The translations under genes and the position numbers were made by a program. A stretch of 64,000 bases of DNA from Mycobacterium ahvazicum. GTDB taxonomy: Bacteria; Actinomycetota; Actinomycetes; Mycobacteriales; Mycobacteriaceae. Positions 8,985-16,799 of this stretch are shown piece by piece; the stretch's first letter is position 1, and each line of letters opens with the position of its first letter. The notes beneath the pieces are model-generated. The model did no database searches and had not been told where the DNA came from. It saw nothing but the letters and a program-made list of their open reading frames with translations. The stretch lies in the NCBI RefSeq assembly GCF_900176255.2, contig NZ_FXEG02000002.1, positions 496,001 to 560,000 on the forward strand, written 5' to 3'.

Positions 8985-9485
8985 GTGGCCCCCGACAAGA
9001 AGCGCGACCCGATCGCCGCCGCACGCACCAACTGGGAACGTGCGGGCTGGGGGGATGTGTCGCAGGGCATGGTCGCGGTGACCTCGGTGATGCGTGCGCA
9101 TCAAATCCTGCTGGCGCGCGTGGAGACGGCGCTACGGCCGTATGACCTGAGTTTCTCGCGTTACGAGTTGCTGCGGCTGCTCGCGTTCAGCCGGACCGGG
9201 GCGCTGCCCATCACCAAGGCGTCCGACCGACTGCAGGTCCACGTCACCAGCGTCAGCCACGCGATCCGCCGGCTGGAGGCCGACGGGCTGGTTCAGCGGG
9301 TGCCGCACCCCACCGACGGGCGCACCACGCTGGTGCAGCTCACCGAGCTGGGCCGGTCCACGGTCGAGGACGCCACCGTCACGCTCAACGAGCAGGTGTT
9401 CGCCGACATCGGCATGGGAACCGCGGAATCGCAGGCGCTGGTGTCCTCGATTGAAACGTTGCGCCGCAACGCGGGTGACTTTTAG
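8985..9485 (+). CDS. MarR-family transcriptional regulator (Rv0737-like)
   Basis: Winged-helix DNA-binding protein of the MarR group, 166 residues. The central region reads FSRYELLRLLAF, then KASDRLQVHVTSVSHAIRRLEADGLVQRVPHPTDGR, the recognition helix and wing with the conserved DGR turn; terminal helices give dimerisation. The start is GTG 8985. In M. tuberculosis the comparable gene Rv0737 directly follows rslA; here the TPP/aminotransferase pair lies between, so this regulator might control that pair. Ligand and targets are not visible. It converges on the next gene, overlapping it by four bases at 9482-9485. Confidence 0.85.
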   Translation: MAPDKKRDPIAAARTNWERAGWGDVSQGMVAVTSVMRAHQILLARVETALRPYDLSFSRYELLRLLAFSRTGALPITKASDRLQVHVTSVSHAIRRLEADGLVQRVPHPTDGRTTLVQLTELGRSTVEDATVTLNEQVFADIGMGTAESQALVSSIETLRRNAGDF

Positions 9486-9850
9486 CCCGCGGCCCATCGT
9501 TTGGCGCGCTCGAGGTCGTCGAGCCCGAACACGGCGATCTCACCCGGCACCATCCAGGCCAACGCGTGCAGAGTGTGGGCGACCCACTCTTTGTCGGACA
9601 CCACCGCGATCCGCTTGAACGCCGAATGATGCTTGAAAACGCTGCCGAGGCCCAGCTTGAGGTCCTCGACCAGGCCACCGGGCCCGAAGCCCTCGTAATC
9701 GGGCGCGATGACCTCCACGATCCTGATCTCGTCACCGCTCACGAGCTCTTCCATGGCGGGCTTGAAGTCGCGCAGATCGTCACCGTTCAACCGGCCCGAT
9801 ACGCGGATGCCGGTGACTCCCGCCGGCATGTCGTCCAGCACTTCGATCAT
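9482..9850 (-). CDS. SpoIIAA-like/STAS-domain protein
   Basis: Small 122-residue soluble protein matching the SpoIIAA-like (STAS/SEC14-type) family in length and pattern: MIEVLDDMPAGVTGIRVSG, DDLRDFKPAMEEL, a middle FGPGGLVEDLKLGLGSVFKH and RIAVVSDKEWV before HALAWMVPGEIAVF. The family's function is largely unknown; members are thought to bind small lipophilic molecules or partners. No phosphorylatable serine motif typical of true anti-anti-sigma factors stands out. It lies 58 bases downstream of mmsB on the same strand, so it may be the last gene of the mmsA operon. Confidence 0.75.
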   Translation of the reverse strand: MIEVLDDMPAGVTGIRVSGRLNGDDLRDFKPAMEELVSGDEIRIVEVIAPDYEGFGPGGLVEDLKLGLGSVFKHHSAFKRIAVVSDKEWVAHTLHALAWMVPGEIAVFGLDDLERAKRWAAG

Positions 9851-9908
9851 CGAATGCTCCTTTCTGACAACCGTATTGCGCGAGACCGTGCGTCCAGCCG
9901 GGCGAGTA

Positions 9909-10796
9909 TTACCGCAATGCCTCGATCACCGCGCTGAAGTCCAGGGCGCCGTGAGAGGCGTCGGACGCGACAAACGCAGCGTAGATCTCGGCGGCGTGCG
10001 TGCCCAGTGGCGCGGACGAGCCCGTCGACGACACCGCGTCCATCGCCAGCCCCAGGTCCTTGTTCATCAGCGCGGTCGCGAATCCGGGCTTGAAGTCGTT
10101 GTTGGCCGGTGACGTCGGCACCGGGCCCGGCACCGGGCAATTGGTGTGCACCGCCCAGCAGTTGCCGGTCGCGCCGGTGATCACGTCGAACAGCGATTGC
10201 GCCGACAGCCCGAGCTTCTCGGCGAGCACGAAGGCCTCGCCGATCGCGATCTGCTGTACGGCCAGCACCATGTTGTTGCACACCTTGGCGGCCTGCCCGG
10301 CACCGGCCGCACCGCAGTGAATGATCTTGCCCGCCATGGGTTCCAGCACCCGGCGGGCCCGCTGCACCGCGTCTTCCTCGCCGCCGACCATGAATGCCAG
10401 CGTTCCGGCGACAGCGCCTTTCACCCCGCCGGATACCGGGGCGTCCAGCTGCGCAACACCGTGCTCCTTGGCCTGCGCATGCACTTCGCGGGCGTCGCTG
10501 ACCGAGATTGTCGAGCTGTCGATGAACAGCGCGCCGGCTCGCGCGGCCGGCAGCACCTCGGCGTAACAGCGTTTGACCAACTCGCCGTTGGGCAGCATCG
10601 TGATGACGACGTCCGCGCCGGCCACCGCTTCGGCGGCGCTGTCGAAACCGGTGACGCCGGCCGCGGTTGCCGCGGCCAGGGCCGCCGGCACCGGGTCGAA
10701 CCCGCGCACCGCGTGGTTGGCGGCAACAAGGTTGGTCGCCATCGGCGCGCCCATGTTGCCCAGCCCCAGGAACGCCACCGTCAGATGCTCCGTCAT
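9909..10796 (-). CDS. mmsB: 3-hydroxyisobutyrate dehydrogenase
   Basis: NAD-dependent oxidation of 3-hydroxyisobutyrate to methylmalonate semialdehyde in valine catabolism. The 295-residue protein starts with the Rossmann motif FLGLGNMGAPMATNL, followed by the substrate-binding DAPVSGGVKGAVAGTL and the catalytic lysine region GQAAKVCNNMVL. ATG 10796 is chosen because conserved sequence starts there; the frame remains open upstream into fadE9. Gene order mmsA-fadE9-mmsB matches Rv0753c-Rv0751c. The 10-base gap to fadE9 indicates one operon. Confidence 0.95.
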   Translation of the reverse strand: MTEHLTVAFLGLGNMGAPMATNLVAANHAVRGFDPVPAALAAATAAGVTGFDSAAEAVAGADVVITMLPNGELVKRCYAEVLPAARAGALFIDSSTISVSDAREVHAQAKEHGVAQLDAPVSGGVKGAVAGTLAFMVGGEEDAVQRARRVLEPMAGKIIHCGAAGAGQAAKVCNNMVLAVQQIAIGEAFVLAEKLGLSAQSLFDVITGATGNCWAVHTNCPVPGPVPTSPANNDFKPGFATALMNKDLGLAMDAVSSTGSSAPLGTHAAEIYAAFVASDASHGALDFSAVIEALR

Positions 10797-10806
10797 TGCT
10801 GCCTTC

Positions 10807-11976
10807 CTAAGCGGTGGCCCGGAAACGGCCGGCCTCGGCGCGGCCGATGACCACCCGCATGATTTCGTTGGTCCCCTCGAGGATTCGGTGAACCCGAAGA
10901 TCGCGGACGATCTTTTCCAGACCATACTCGCGCAGGTAGCCGTAGCCGCCGTGGAGTTGCAGCGCCTTGTCCGCGACGTCGAAGCAGGTGTCGGTGACGT
11001 AGCGTTTGGCCATCGCGCACAGCTCGACCTTGTCGGGGTCGCCGGCGTCCAATGCGCTTGCTGCCCGCCACAACATCAGTCGTGAGGTTTCGAGCCCGGT
11101 GGCCATGTCGGCCAGGGTGAAGCGGATGGTGGGCTCGTCGAGCAGTGCGGAGCCGAACGCGTGGCGCTCGCGCACGTACGCCCCGGCCTTGTCGAAGGCC
11201 GACTGCGCACCGCCGAGCGAGCACGCCGCGATGTTGAGCCGGCCGCCGTTGAGGCCGTTCATCGCGATGCCGAAACCGGCGCCCTCGCCCTCGGCACCGC
11301 CCAGCATTGCGTCGGCGGGAACCCGCACGCCCTCCAGGATCACCTGTGCGGTGGGCTGGGCGTGCCAGCCCATCTTCTCCTCAAGAGCACCGAAACTCAT
11401 TCCCGGCGTGCCCTTTTCGATGATGAAGGCGGAAATGCCGCGCGGTCCGGGCTTTTCTGGGCCGCCGGTGCGGGCCATCACCAGGTAAACATCCGAAGCG
11501 CCCGCGCCGGAGATGAACTGCTTGACGCCGTCGAGCACGTAGTCGCCACCGTGGGCGACCGCGCGGGTACTCAACGCGCTGGCATCGGACCCGGCGCCGG
11601 GCTCGGTCAGGCAGTAGCTGGCGATGACGTCCATCGGCGCCAGCCGCGGAATCCATTCCTTGCGTTGCTCGTCGGTGCCGAAGCTGTCGATCATCCAGGC
11701 ACACATGTTGTGGATGGACAGGAACGCGGCGGTGGTGGGATCGGCGATGGCCAGCTGCTCGAAGATGCGCACCCCGTCGAGGCGACGCAGCCCGCTGCCA
11801 CCGACGTCATCGCGGCAGTAGATCGCCGCCATGCCGAGCTCGGCGGCTTCCCGCAAGACATCGGTCGGGAAGTGCTGCGCCGCTTCCCATTCCAGGGCGT
11901 ACGGAGCAATCCGCTTGGCGGCGAACGCCGCTGCTGTCTCGGTGATGACTCGTTCGTCGTCGTTCAGGGCGAACAT
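10807..11976 (-). CDS. fadE9: Acyl-CoA dehydrogenase FadE9, probable isobutyryl-CoA dehydrogenase
   Basis: FAD-dependent acyl-CoA dehydrogenase, 389 residues, probably acting on isobutyryl-CoA in valine breakdown by position between mmsA and mmsB. Family signatures are AIYCRDDVGGSGLRRLD, SYCLTEPGAGSDASAL, GPRGISAFIIEKGTPG, HAFGSALLDEPTIRFTLADMA-type helix and the C-terminal catalytic glutamate in HRILEGTNEIMR. ATG 11976 gives the remembered FadE9 length; an in-frame ATG further upstream overlaps mmsA. Four bases separate it from the mmsA stop. Substrate is inferred from context. Confidence 0.93.
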   Translation of the reverse strand: MFALNDDERVITETAAAFAAKRIAPYALEWEAAQHFPTDVLREAAELGMAAIYCRDDVGGSGLRRLDGVRIFEQLAIADPTTAAFLSIHNMCAWMIDSFGTDEQRKEWIPRLAPMDVIASYCLTEPGAGSDASALSTRAVAHGGDYVLDGVKQFISGAGASDVYLVMARTGGPEKPGPRGISAFIIEKGTPGMSFGALEEKMGWHAQPTAQVILEGVRVPADAMLGGAEGEGAGFGIAMNGLNGGRLNIAACSLGGAQSAFDKAGAYVRERHAFGSALLDEPTIRFTLADMATGLETSRLMLWRAASALDAGDPDKVELCAMAKRYVTDTCFDVADKALQLHGGYGYLREYGLEKIVRDLRVHRILEGTNEIMRVVIGRAEAGRFRATA

Positions 11977-11980
11977 GACC

Positions 11981-13501
11981 TTAATCCATTGTCGGGATGA
12001 CGAATTCGGCGCCATCCTTGATGCCGGATGGCCACCGCGACGTCACGGTCTTCACCTTGGTGTAGAACTGGATGGACGCCGGTCCGTGCTGGTTGAGGTC
12101 GCCGAAGCCGGAGCGCTTCCAGCCGCCGAAGGTGTGATAGGCCACCGGCACCGGGATCGGCACGTTGACACCGACCATGCCCACCTCGACGCGTGCCACA
12201 AAATCACGCGCGGCGTCCCCGTCGCGGGTGAACACGGCGACACCGTTGCCGTATTCGTGCTCCGACGGCAGGCGCAACGCCTCCTCGTAGTCGTGGGCGC
12301 GCACGATGCACAGCACCGGGCCGAAGATCTCGTCGGTGTAGATCGACATGTCGGTGGTGACGTGGTCGAACAGGGTGGGCCCGATGAAGAAGCCGCCCTC
12401 CAGGTTCGCATCACCGAAGGCCAGGTCGTCGCTGGTGCGCTCGCGGCCGTCGATGACCAATTCGGCACCGGAGGCCACGCCCTGGCCGATGTAGTCGCGC
12501 ACCCGGGCCACGGCGGCCTCGGTGACCAGCGGGCCGTAGTCGGCCTTGGGGTCCAGGCTGTGTCCGACGCGCAGGTTGTTGATCCGCTCGATCAGCCTGG
12601 CGCGCAACCGATCCGCGGTCTGCTCGCCGACGGGCACCGCGACGCTGATCGCCATGCAGCGCTCGCCGGCGCTGCCGTAGCCGGCGCCGATCAGCGCGTC
12701 GACGGCCTGATCGAGGTCGGCGTCGGGCATCACGATCATGTGGTTCTTGGCGCCGCCGAAGCACTGCGAGCGCTTGTCGTTGGCCGCGGCCGTCGAGTAG
12801 ATGTAGTGCGCGATGTCGGAGCTGCCGACGAAGCCGACCGCCTTGATGTCGGGGTGGTGCAGGATCGCGTCGACGGCCTCCTTGTCGCCGTGGACGACCT
12901 GGAAGACGCCGGGCGGCAGACCCGCCTCGAGAAACAACTCGGCCAGCCGCACCGGCACCGACGGGTCGCGCTCGCTCGGCTTGAGCACGAACGCGTTGCC
13001 ACAGGCGAGCGCGGGCCCGGCCTTCCACAGCGGGATCATCGCCGGGAAGTTGAACGGGGTGATGCCCGCGACCACGCCCAGCGGCTGGCGCAGCGAGTAG
13101 ACGTCGATGCCCGGGCCGGCGCCCTCGCTGTACTCACCCTTCAGCAGGTGGGGGATTCCGATGGCGAACTCGATCACCTCGATGCCGCGCTGGATGTCGC
13201 CGCGCGCGTCGGGCACCGTCTTGCCGTGTTCGAGGGAAAGCAGCTCGGCCAGCTCGTCCATGTTGCTGTTGACCAGCTCGATGAACTTCATCATCACCCG
13301 CGCGCGGCGCTGCGGGTTCGTTGCGGCCCAACCCTTTTGGGCCTCGACGGCCGAGGCGACCGCCGCGTCGACATCGGCCGCCGACGCCATCGGGACCTTC
13401 GCCTGGACCTCGCCGGTGCTGGGGTTGAAGACATCGGCCGTGCGAGTGGATTGGCCGGGGACGCGCTTCCCGTCGATGAAGTGCGGGATCTGTGTGGTCA
13501 T
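11981..13501 (-). CDS. mmsA: Methylmalonate-semialdehyde dehydrogenase (CoA-acylating)
   Basis: Aldehyde dehydrogenase superfamily enzyme converting methylmalonate semialdehyde to propionyl-CoA in valine and thymine catabolism. The 506-residue chain contains ITPFNFPAMIPLW, the NAD-binding VGFVGSSDIAHYIY, the catalytic cysteine in SAGERCMAISVAVPVG, and the C-terminal NQHGPASIQFYTKVKTVT typical of MmsA. The start codon is ATG 13501. It is the promoter-proximal gene of mmsA-fadE9-mmsB and diverges from the flavin oxidoreductase gene across 119 bases. Confidence 0.95.
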   Translation of the reverse strand: MTTQIPHFIDGKRVPGQSTRTADVFNPSTGEVQAKVPMASAADVDAAVASAVEAQKGWAATNPQRRARVMMKFIELVNSNMDELAELLSLEHGKTVPDARGDIQRGIEVIEFAIGIPHLLKGEYSEGAGPGIDVYSLRQPLGVVAGITPFNFPAMIPLWKAGPALACGNAFVLKPSERDPSVPVRLAELFLEAGLPPGVFQVVHGDKEAVDAILHHPDIKAVGFVGSSDIAHYIYSTAAANDKRSQCFGGAKNHMIVMPDADLDQAVDALIGAGYGSAGERCMAISVAVPVGEQTADRLRARLIERINNLRVGHSLDPKADYGPLVTEAAVARVRDYIGQGVASGAELVIDGRERTSDDLAFGDANLEGGFFIGPTLFDHVTTDMSIYTDEIFGPVLCIVRAHDYEEALRLPSEHEYGNGVAVFTRDGDAARDFVARVEVGMVGVNVPIPVPVAYHTFGGWKRSGFGDLNQHGPASIQFYTKVKTVTSRWPSGIKDGAEFVIPTMD

Positions 13502-13583
13502 GGGGTGCCCTTGGGTCTTGTGCCAGTGCGTAAGCGGATACTTGCATATCCTAGTAACCGCGTTCTGACCTTGGCAAGGTGGG

Positions 13584-13612
13584 TTACCTGCGCTGACAAC
13601 GCGGGTTAGCGT
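13584..13612 (+). promoter_or_regulatory. Candidate promoter giving a leaderless transcript of the flavin oxidoreductase
   Basis: TTACCT (13584-13589), a 17-base spacer and TAGCGT (13607-13612) form a SigA-like pair whose predicted start of transcription falls at or near ATG 13621. There is no ribosome site before that ATG, which fits a leaderless mRNA, common in mycobacteria. Confidence 0.4.
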
Positions 13613-13620
13613 TGAGCCGT

Positions 13621-15057
13621 ATGCAGACCATCGAGGCCGATTACCTGGTCATTGGCGCGGGTGCCATGGGCATGGCGTTCGTCGACACGCTGGTCACAGA
13701 GACTTCAGCGACGGAGGCCAGCGTCGTGGTGGTGGACCGCAACGACGCGCCGGGTGGGCATTGGACCACCGCCTACCCGTTCGTCCGCTTGCATCAGCCG
13801 TCGGTGTTCTACGGGGTCGGCTCGCTGCGGCTGGGCCGCGACACCATCGACCAGGCCGGCTGGAACCAGGGGCTCTACGAGCTGGCAACGGCCGGAGAAG
13901 TCTGTGCTTATTACGACCACGTCATGCGCCAGCAGCTAATGCCGACCGGGCGGGTCCGCTATTTCCCGATGAGCCAGTACCTCGGTGCGGGCCGCTTCGC
14001 CACGCTGGCCGGCGACGAGTACACCGTCGACGTGGCTCGCCGCGTGGTGGATGCCACCTACATGCGAGTGATGGTGCCCGCAATGCGCCCGCCGCCGTAT
14101 CCGGTCGCGCCCGGCACCGTCTGCGTCCCCCCCAACGACCTGCCCGGTCGCGGCGCCCACGAGCGCTACGTCATCGTCGGGGCCGGCAAGACGGGCATCG
14201 ACACCTGCCTGTGGCTGCTCGGCCATGGCGTGGCACCGCAGCGGCTGACCTGGATCATGCCGCGCGACTCGTGGCTGCTGGATCGCGCCACGATGCAGCC
14301 CGGGGCGGCGTTCGCCGACCGCATCAAAGCCGGATTCATCGCCCAGCTGCGCGCGATCAGGGACGCCACCTCAGCCGACGACCTGTTCGCCCGGCTCGAG
14401 GACGCCGGCACCCTGCTGCGGATAGACCCGGCGGTGCGGCCCACGATGTACCGCTGCGCGACCGTCACCCAGGCCGAACTAGAGCAGCTGCGCCGCATCG
14501 GCGACATCGTGCGCAAGGGCCACCTGCTGGCCATTGAGAAGGACAATGCGGACGACAGGATGGTCCTCGAGGGCGGCGACGTGGCGATGGACAGCGGCGC
14601 ACTCTATATCGACTGCACCGCCGACGGAGCCGAAAAGCGCCCTGCCACTCCAATTTTCGATTCCGGGCACATCACGCTGCAAAGTGTGCGCGGTTGCCAG
14701 CAGATATTCAGCGCCTCGCTGATAGCCCACCTGGAGGCGGCCTATCCCGATGACGCGACCCGCAACCGGCTGGGTGTGCCGCTGCCGCACCCCGATACCG
14801 ACCTGGACTGGTTACGCATCGCGCTGGCCGACTACAGCAGTCAACTGCGCTGGTTCGACGACCCCGACCTCACCGCTTGGCTGTCCGGCTCGCGCCTGGA
14901 CCTCTTCGGTCACCTGGTGGGCCAGTTGCTGCCGCCGGCCTCGGCCAAACCCCGGGTGCGCGAGCGAATCCTCGGCGTGGCCAAAACAGTCCTGTCCGCC
15001 ACCGCGGCGAAGCTCGACGAGCTAGTCGTCGATGAACCTTCGCTCGCCGCGCCCTGA
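13621..15057 (+). CDS. FAD/NAD(P)-binding oxidoreductase
   Basis: Flavoprotein of 478 residues resembling flavin monooxygenase-like NAD(P)/FAD oxidoreductases. A first dinucleotide fold (YLVIGAGAMGMAFVDTL) binds FAD; a second (YVIVGAGKTGIDTCLWLL, about residue 184) probably binds NAD(P). Between them are DRNDAPGGHWTTAYPFVRLH and the LRLG segment. The substrate is not known. ATG 13621 is preferred over a TTG three codons earlier. It ends 43 bases before the ECF sigma gene on the same strand, so it could be linked to that operon; I cannot tell whether it has its own terminator. Confidence 0.82.
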   Translation: MQTIEADYLVIGAGAMGMAFVDTLVTETSATEASVVVVDRNDAPGGHWTTAYPFVRLHQPSVFYGVGSLRLGRDTIDQAGWNQGLYELATAGEVCAYYDHVMRQQLMPTGRVRYFPMSQYLGAGRFATLAGDEYTVDVARRVVDATYMRVMVPAMRPPPYPVAPGTVCVPPNDLPGRGAHERYVIVGAGKTGIDTCLWLLGHGVAPQRLTWIMPRDSWLLDRATMQPGAAFADRIKAGFIAQLRAIRDATSADDLFARLEDAGTLLRIDPAVRPTMYRCATVTQAELEQLRRIGDIVRKGHLLAIEKDNADDRMVLEGGDVAMDSGALYIDCTADGAEKRPATPIFDSGHITLQSVRGCQQIFSASLIAHLEAAYPDDATRNRLGVPLPHPDTDLDWLRIALADYSSQLRWFDDPDLTAWLSGSRLDLFGHLVGQLLPPASAKPRVRERILGVAKTVLSATAAKLDELVVDEPSLAAP

Positions 15058-15062
15058 CCGCG

Positions 15063-15090
15063 TGTAACCCCCGCTGATATTGATCGGGTG
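15063..15090 (+). promoter_or_regulatory. TGTAACC motif upstream of the ECF sigma gene
   Basis: TGTAACC at 15063-15069 followed after 15 bases by CGGGTG at 15085-15090, just ahead of the ribosome site AGGGAGA. The same TGTAACC with similar spacing to GGGC occurs before the cupredoxin gene (16363). The pair may mark the promoter recognised by this sigma factor; this is a two-site pattern only. Confidence 0.35.
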
Positions 15091-15100
15091 AGGGAGACAT

Positions 15101-15652
15101 GTGACGTCACAAAACGAACCCGCGGGCCCGCGGCCCCTGCGCGCGGTGCCCGACCCAGGCGCTGCGGGCTACGCCGACTGGCAAGCCGTGTACCAGGACA
15201 ACGCGGACTGGGTGTACCGCACGCTGTTCGCCCGGGTCGGCAACCGGGCGGACGCCGAGGATCTCACCGCCGAGGTGTTCCTGGCCGCACTGCGGCCACT
15301 GCGGCTGTCCGCGAGCGTCGGTGAGGTGCGCGCATACCTGCGCGCCACGGCGCGAACGGTACTGGCCGCGCACTGGCGCGAGACCCTGGGACGGGAGATA
15401 ACGTCGATCGAGGAGGACATCGAGCAACCACCCGATAGCGAGGAAGCGATCAGCAACGCGCCGGTGCGTGTCGCCCACGTTCTCGAGAGCCTGCCCGACC
15501 GCTATCGACAAATTTTGGAACTACGTTTCCTGCAAGGCAATTCAATCAAGGAGTCAGCCGCGGAACTTGGAATCAGCGTCGCCAACGCCAAGGTGCTTCA
15601 ACATCGCGCGCTGCGGCTGGCGGCACAGGTCAACGATGGGGGCCAGTCATGA
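15101..15652 (+). CDS. ECF-type RNA polymerase sigma factor
   Basis: Sigma-70 family protein of 183 residues with region 2 (WQAVYQDNADWVYRTLFARVGNR, ADAEDLTAEVFLAAL, EVRAYLRATARTVLAAHW) and region 4 (LESLPDRYRQILELRFLQG, IKESAAELGISVANAKVLQHRAL). GTG 15101 follows AGGGAGA. Its stop overlaps the start of the Rieske gene (ATGA), so they are coupled, the arrangement typical of ECF sigma factors and their anti-sigma factors. It is not SigL and has no obvious counterpart that I recall in M. tuberculosis. Inference: it controls this operon and perhaps copper or redox functions. Confidence 0.88.
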   Translation: MTSQNEPAGPRPLRAVPDPGAAGYADWQAVYQDNADWVYRTLFARVGNRADAEDLTAEVFLAALRPLRLSASVGEVRAYLRATARTVLAAHWRETLGREITSIEEDIEQPPDSEEAISNAPVRVAHVLESLPDRYRQILELRFLQGNSIKESAAELGISVANAKVLQHRALRLAAQVNDGGQS

Positions 15653-16359
15653 ACGCGCGAGGATTGCGTCGCTACGTCGACGATATGCTGCGGGGCCGGC
15701 GGCCGAAACCGTTTGCGCCAACCGACTTCGAGGCTGCCCAGATCCGCATGGCGATCGAGCTGCACGCTGCCGGACAGGGCTCTGAGGTGGGGGCCGCCCC
15801 GCGCCAGGAATTCCTCGCCGACCTGCACCGGCGGCTTGCCGAGCAGATGGCCGGCGTACCGCCCGCGCCACCGACGCCCAAGCAGAACACCACGCGACGT
15901 CAGGTGATCGTCGGCACGTCGGCCGCGGCGGCCGCCGCGGTCACCGCGGTCTCCATCGATCGAGCCGTCACCGGAGGCGTCACCGAAGGTCCCGCGGTCG
16001 CAGGACAACTCACCCCGAACGACGGAAGCTGGCAGCGCATCGCGGCCAGTTCGGACGTGCCGGACGGTCGCATGCATGCGTTCGATCTGGGCTCGGTCAG
16101 CGGATTCGTTCGCCGCGTCGACGGCAAACTCGAGGCGGTATCCGGGGTGTGCACGCATCAAGGGTGCAAGTTGTGGTTCGACGCGCCAGACGACAGGTTG
16201 CGCTGCCCCTGCCACTCGACGTCGTTCTCTCCCGCGGGAGAAGTGCTCACCCATCAGCTACCGATCGCCCCAAAGCCGTTGCCTACATTGATGGTTCGCG
16301 AGGTCAACGGGGTCGTCGAGGTGCTCGCCCCGCCGCCGTACCCGGAGCGGCCGGCCTAA
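15649..16359 (+). CDS. Membrane-anchored Rieske [2Fe-2S] protein, probable redox anti-sigma factor
   Basis: Three-part protein of 236 residues. Residues 1-83 are charged, helical and cysteine-free, with RPKPFAPTDFEAAQIRMA and EFLADLHRRLAEQ, resembling the cytoplasmic half of anti-sigma factors. Twin arginines (TTRRQVIVGT) and a helix of alanines (about 86-103) follow, suiting Tat-dependent insertion of a folded domain. The C-terminal Rieske domain has CTHQGC (Cys168, His170) and CPCHSTSF (Cys186, His189) as cluster ligands, plus Cys173/Cys188 placed for the stabilising disulfide. The start overlaps the sigma stop. The role as anti-sigma or redox sensor is inferred from gene order and architecture; it could instead be an electron carrier. 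Confidence 0.85.
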   Translation: MNARGLRRYVDDMLRGRRPKPFAPTDFEAAQIRMAIELHAAGQGSEVGAAPRQEFLADLHRRLAEQMAGVPPAPPTPKQNTTRRQVIVGTSAAAAAAVTAVSIDRAVTGGVTEGPAVAGQLTPNDGSWQRIAASSDVPDGRMHAFDLGSVSGFVRRVDGKLEAVSGVCTHQGCKLWFDAPDDRLRCPCHSTSFSPAGEVLTHQLPIAPKPLPTLMVREVNGVVEVLAPPPYPERPA

Positions 16360-16362
16360 CGG

Positions 16363-16388
16363 TGTAACCACCGGCCCTATCACTGGGC
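16363..16388 (+). promoter_or_regulatory. TGTAACC motif upstream of the cupredoxin gene
   Basis: TGTAACC (16363-16369) lies directly after the Rieske stop and 14 bases before TGGGC (16384-16388), which abuts ATG 16389. It repeats the arrangement seen before the sigma gene. If it were a promoter the transcript would begin at or inside the start codon, so it may instead be a binding site. Confidence 0.3.
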
Positions 16389-16799
16389 ATGACGATTGCC
16401 ACGTTCCGAAAACACCTTGCCTTGCTGGCGGCGGGGGCGCTGTTGCTGGCCGGGTGCTCTGCATCGCGGCCCGATGCGCACGCGTCGGTCACCATGAAGC
16501 CGGATTCCGGTGCGACGCCGTCGGTGACCGCGCCGTCGGCGCCGGTCAGCGGTAACCAAGTCACCATCGACGGCTTCGCGTTCGCTCCCGCGACGCTGAA
16601 GGTCAGCGTGGGCACCACGGTTACCTGGATCAATCGTGACGAAGAACCCCACACCGTGGCCGCGAGCGACGGTTCGTTTCATTCACCCGGCATGGGGACG
16701 GGAGCCAGCTTCACCCATACCTTTTCCACCGCAGGGACTTTCGACTACGTCTGCTCGATTCACCCGATGATGCACGGCACCGTGGTGGTGACACAGTGA
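16389..16799 (+). CDS. Cupredoxin (plastocyanin-like) lipoprotein
   Basis: Exported blue-copper-type protein of 136 residues. A lipoprotein signal ends in the lipobox LLAGC (cysteine at residue 22), followed by a proline/serine-rich linker. The domain itself, from about residue 55, shows VTIDGFAFAPATLKVSVGTTVTW, a first copper histidine in EEPHTV, and the C-terminal ligand loop YVCSIHPMMHG supplying Cys, His and Met. It probably carries electrons or binds copper outside the membrane. It follows the Rieske gene by 29 bases and overlaps the phosphoesterase start by four. A role as electron partner of the Rieske protein is inference. Confidence 0.9.
   Translation: MTIATFRKHLALLAAGALLLAGCSASRPDAHASVTMKPDSGATPSVTAPSAPVSGNQVTIDGFAFAPATLKVSVGTTVTWINRDEEPHTVAASDGSFHSPGMGTGASFTHTFSTAGTFDYVCSIHPMMHGTVVVTQ

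Noticed and set aside
11831..13609. Long plus-strand open frame across mmsA
   Set aside because: Antisense to a clear aldehyde dehydrogenase; the product is Val/Asp/Arg-rich without domain motifs.
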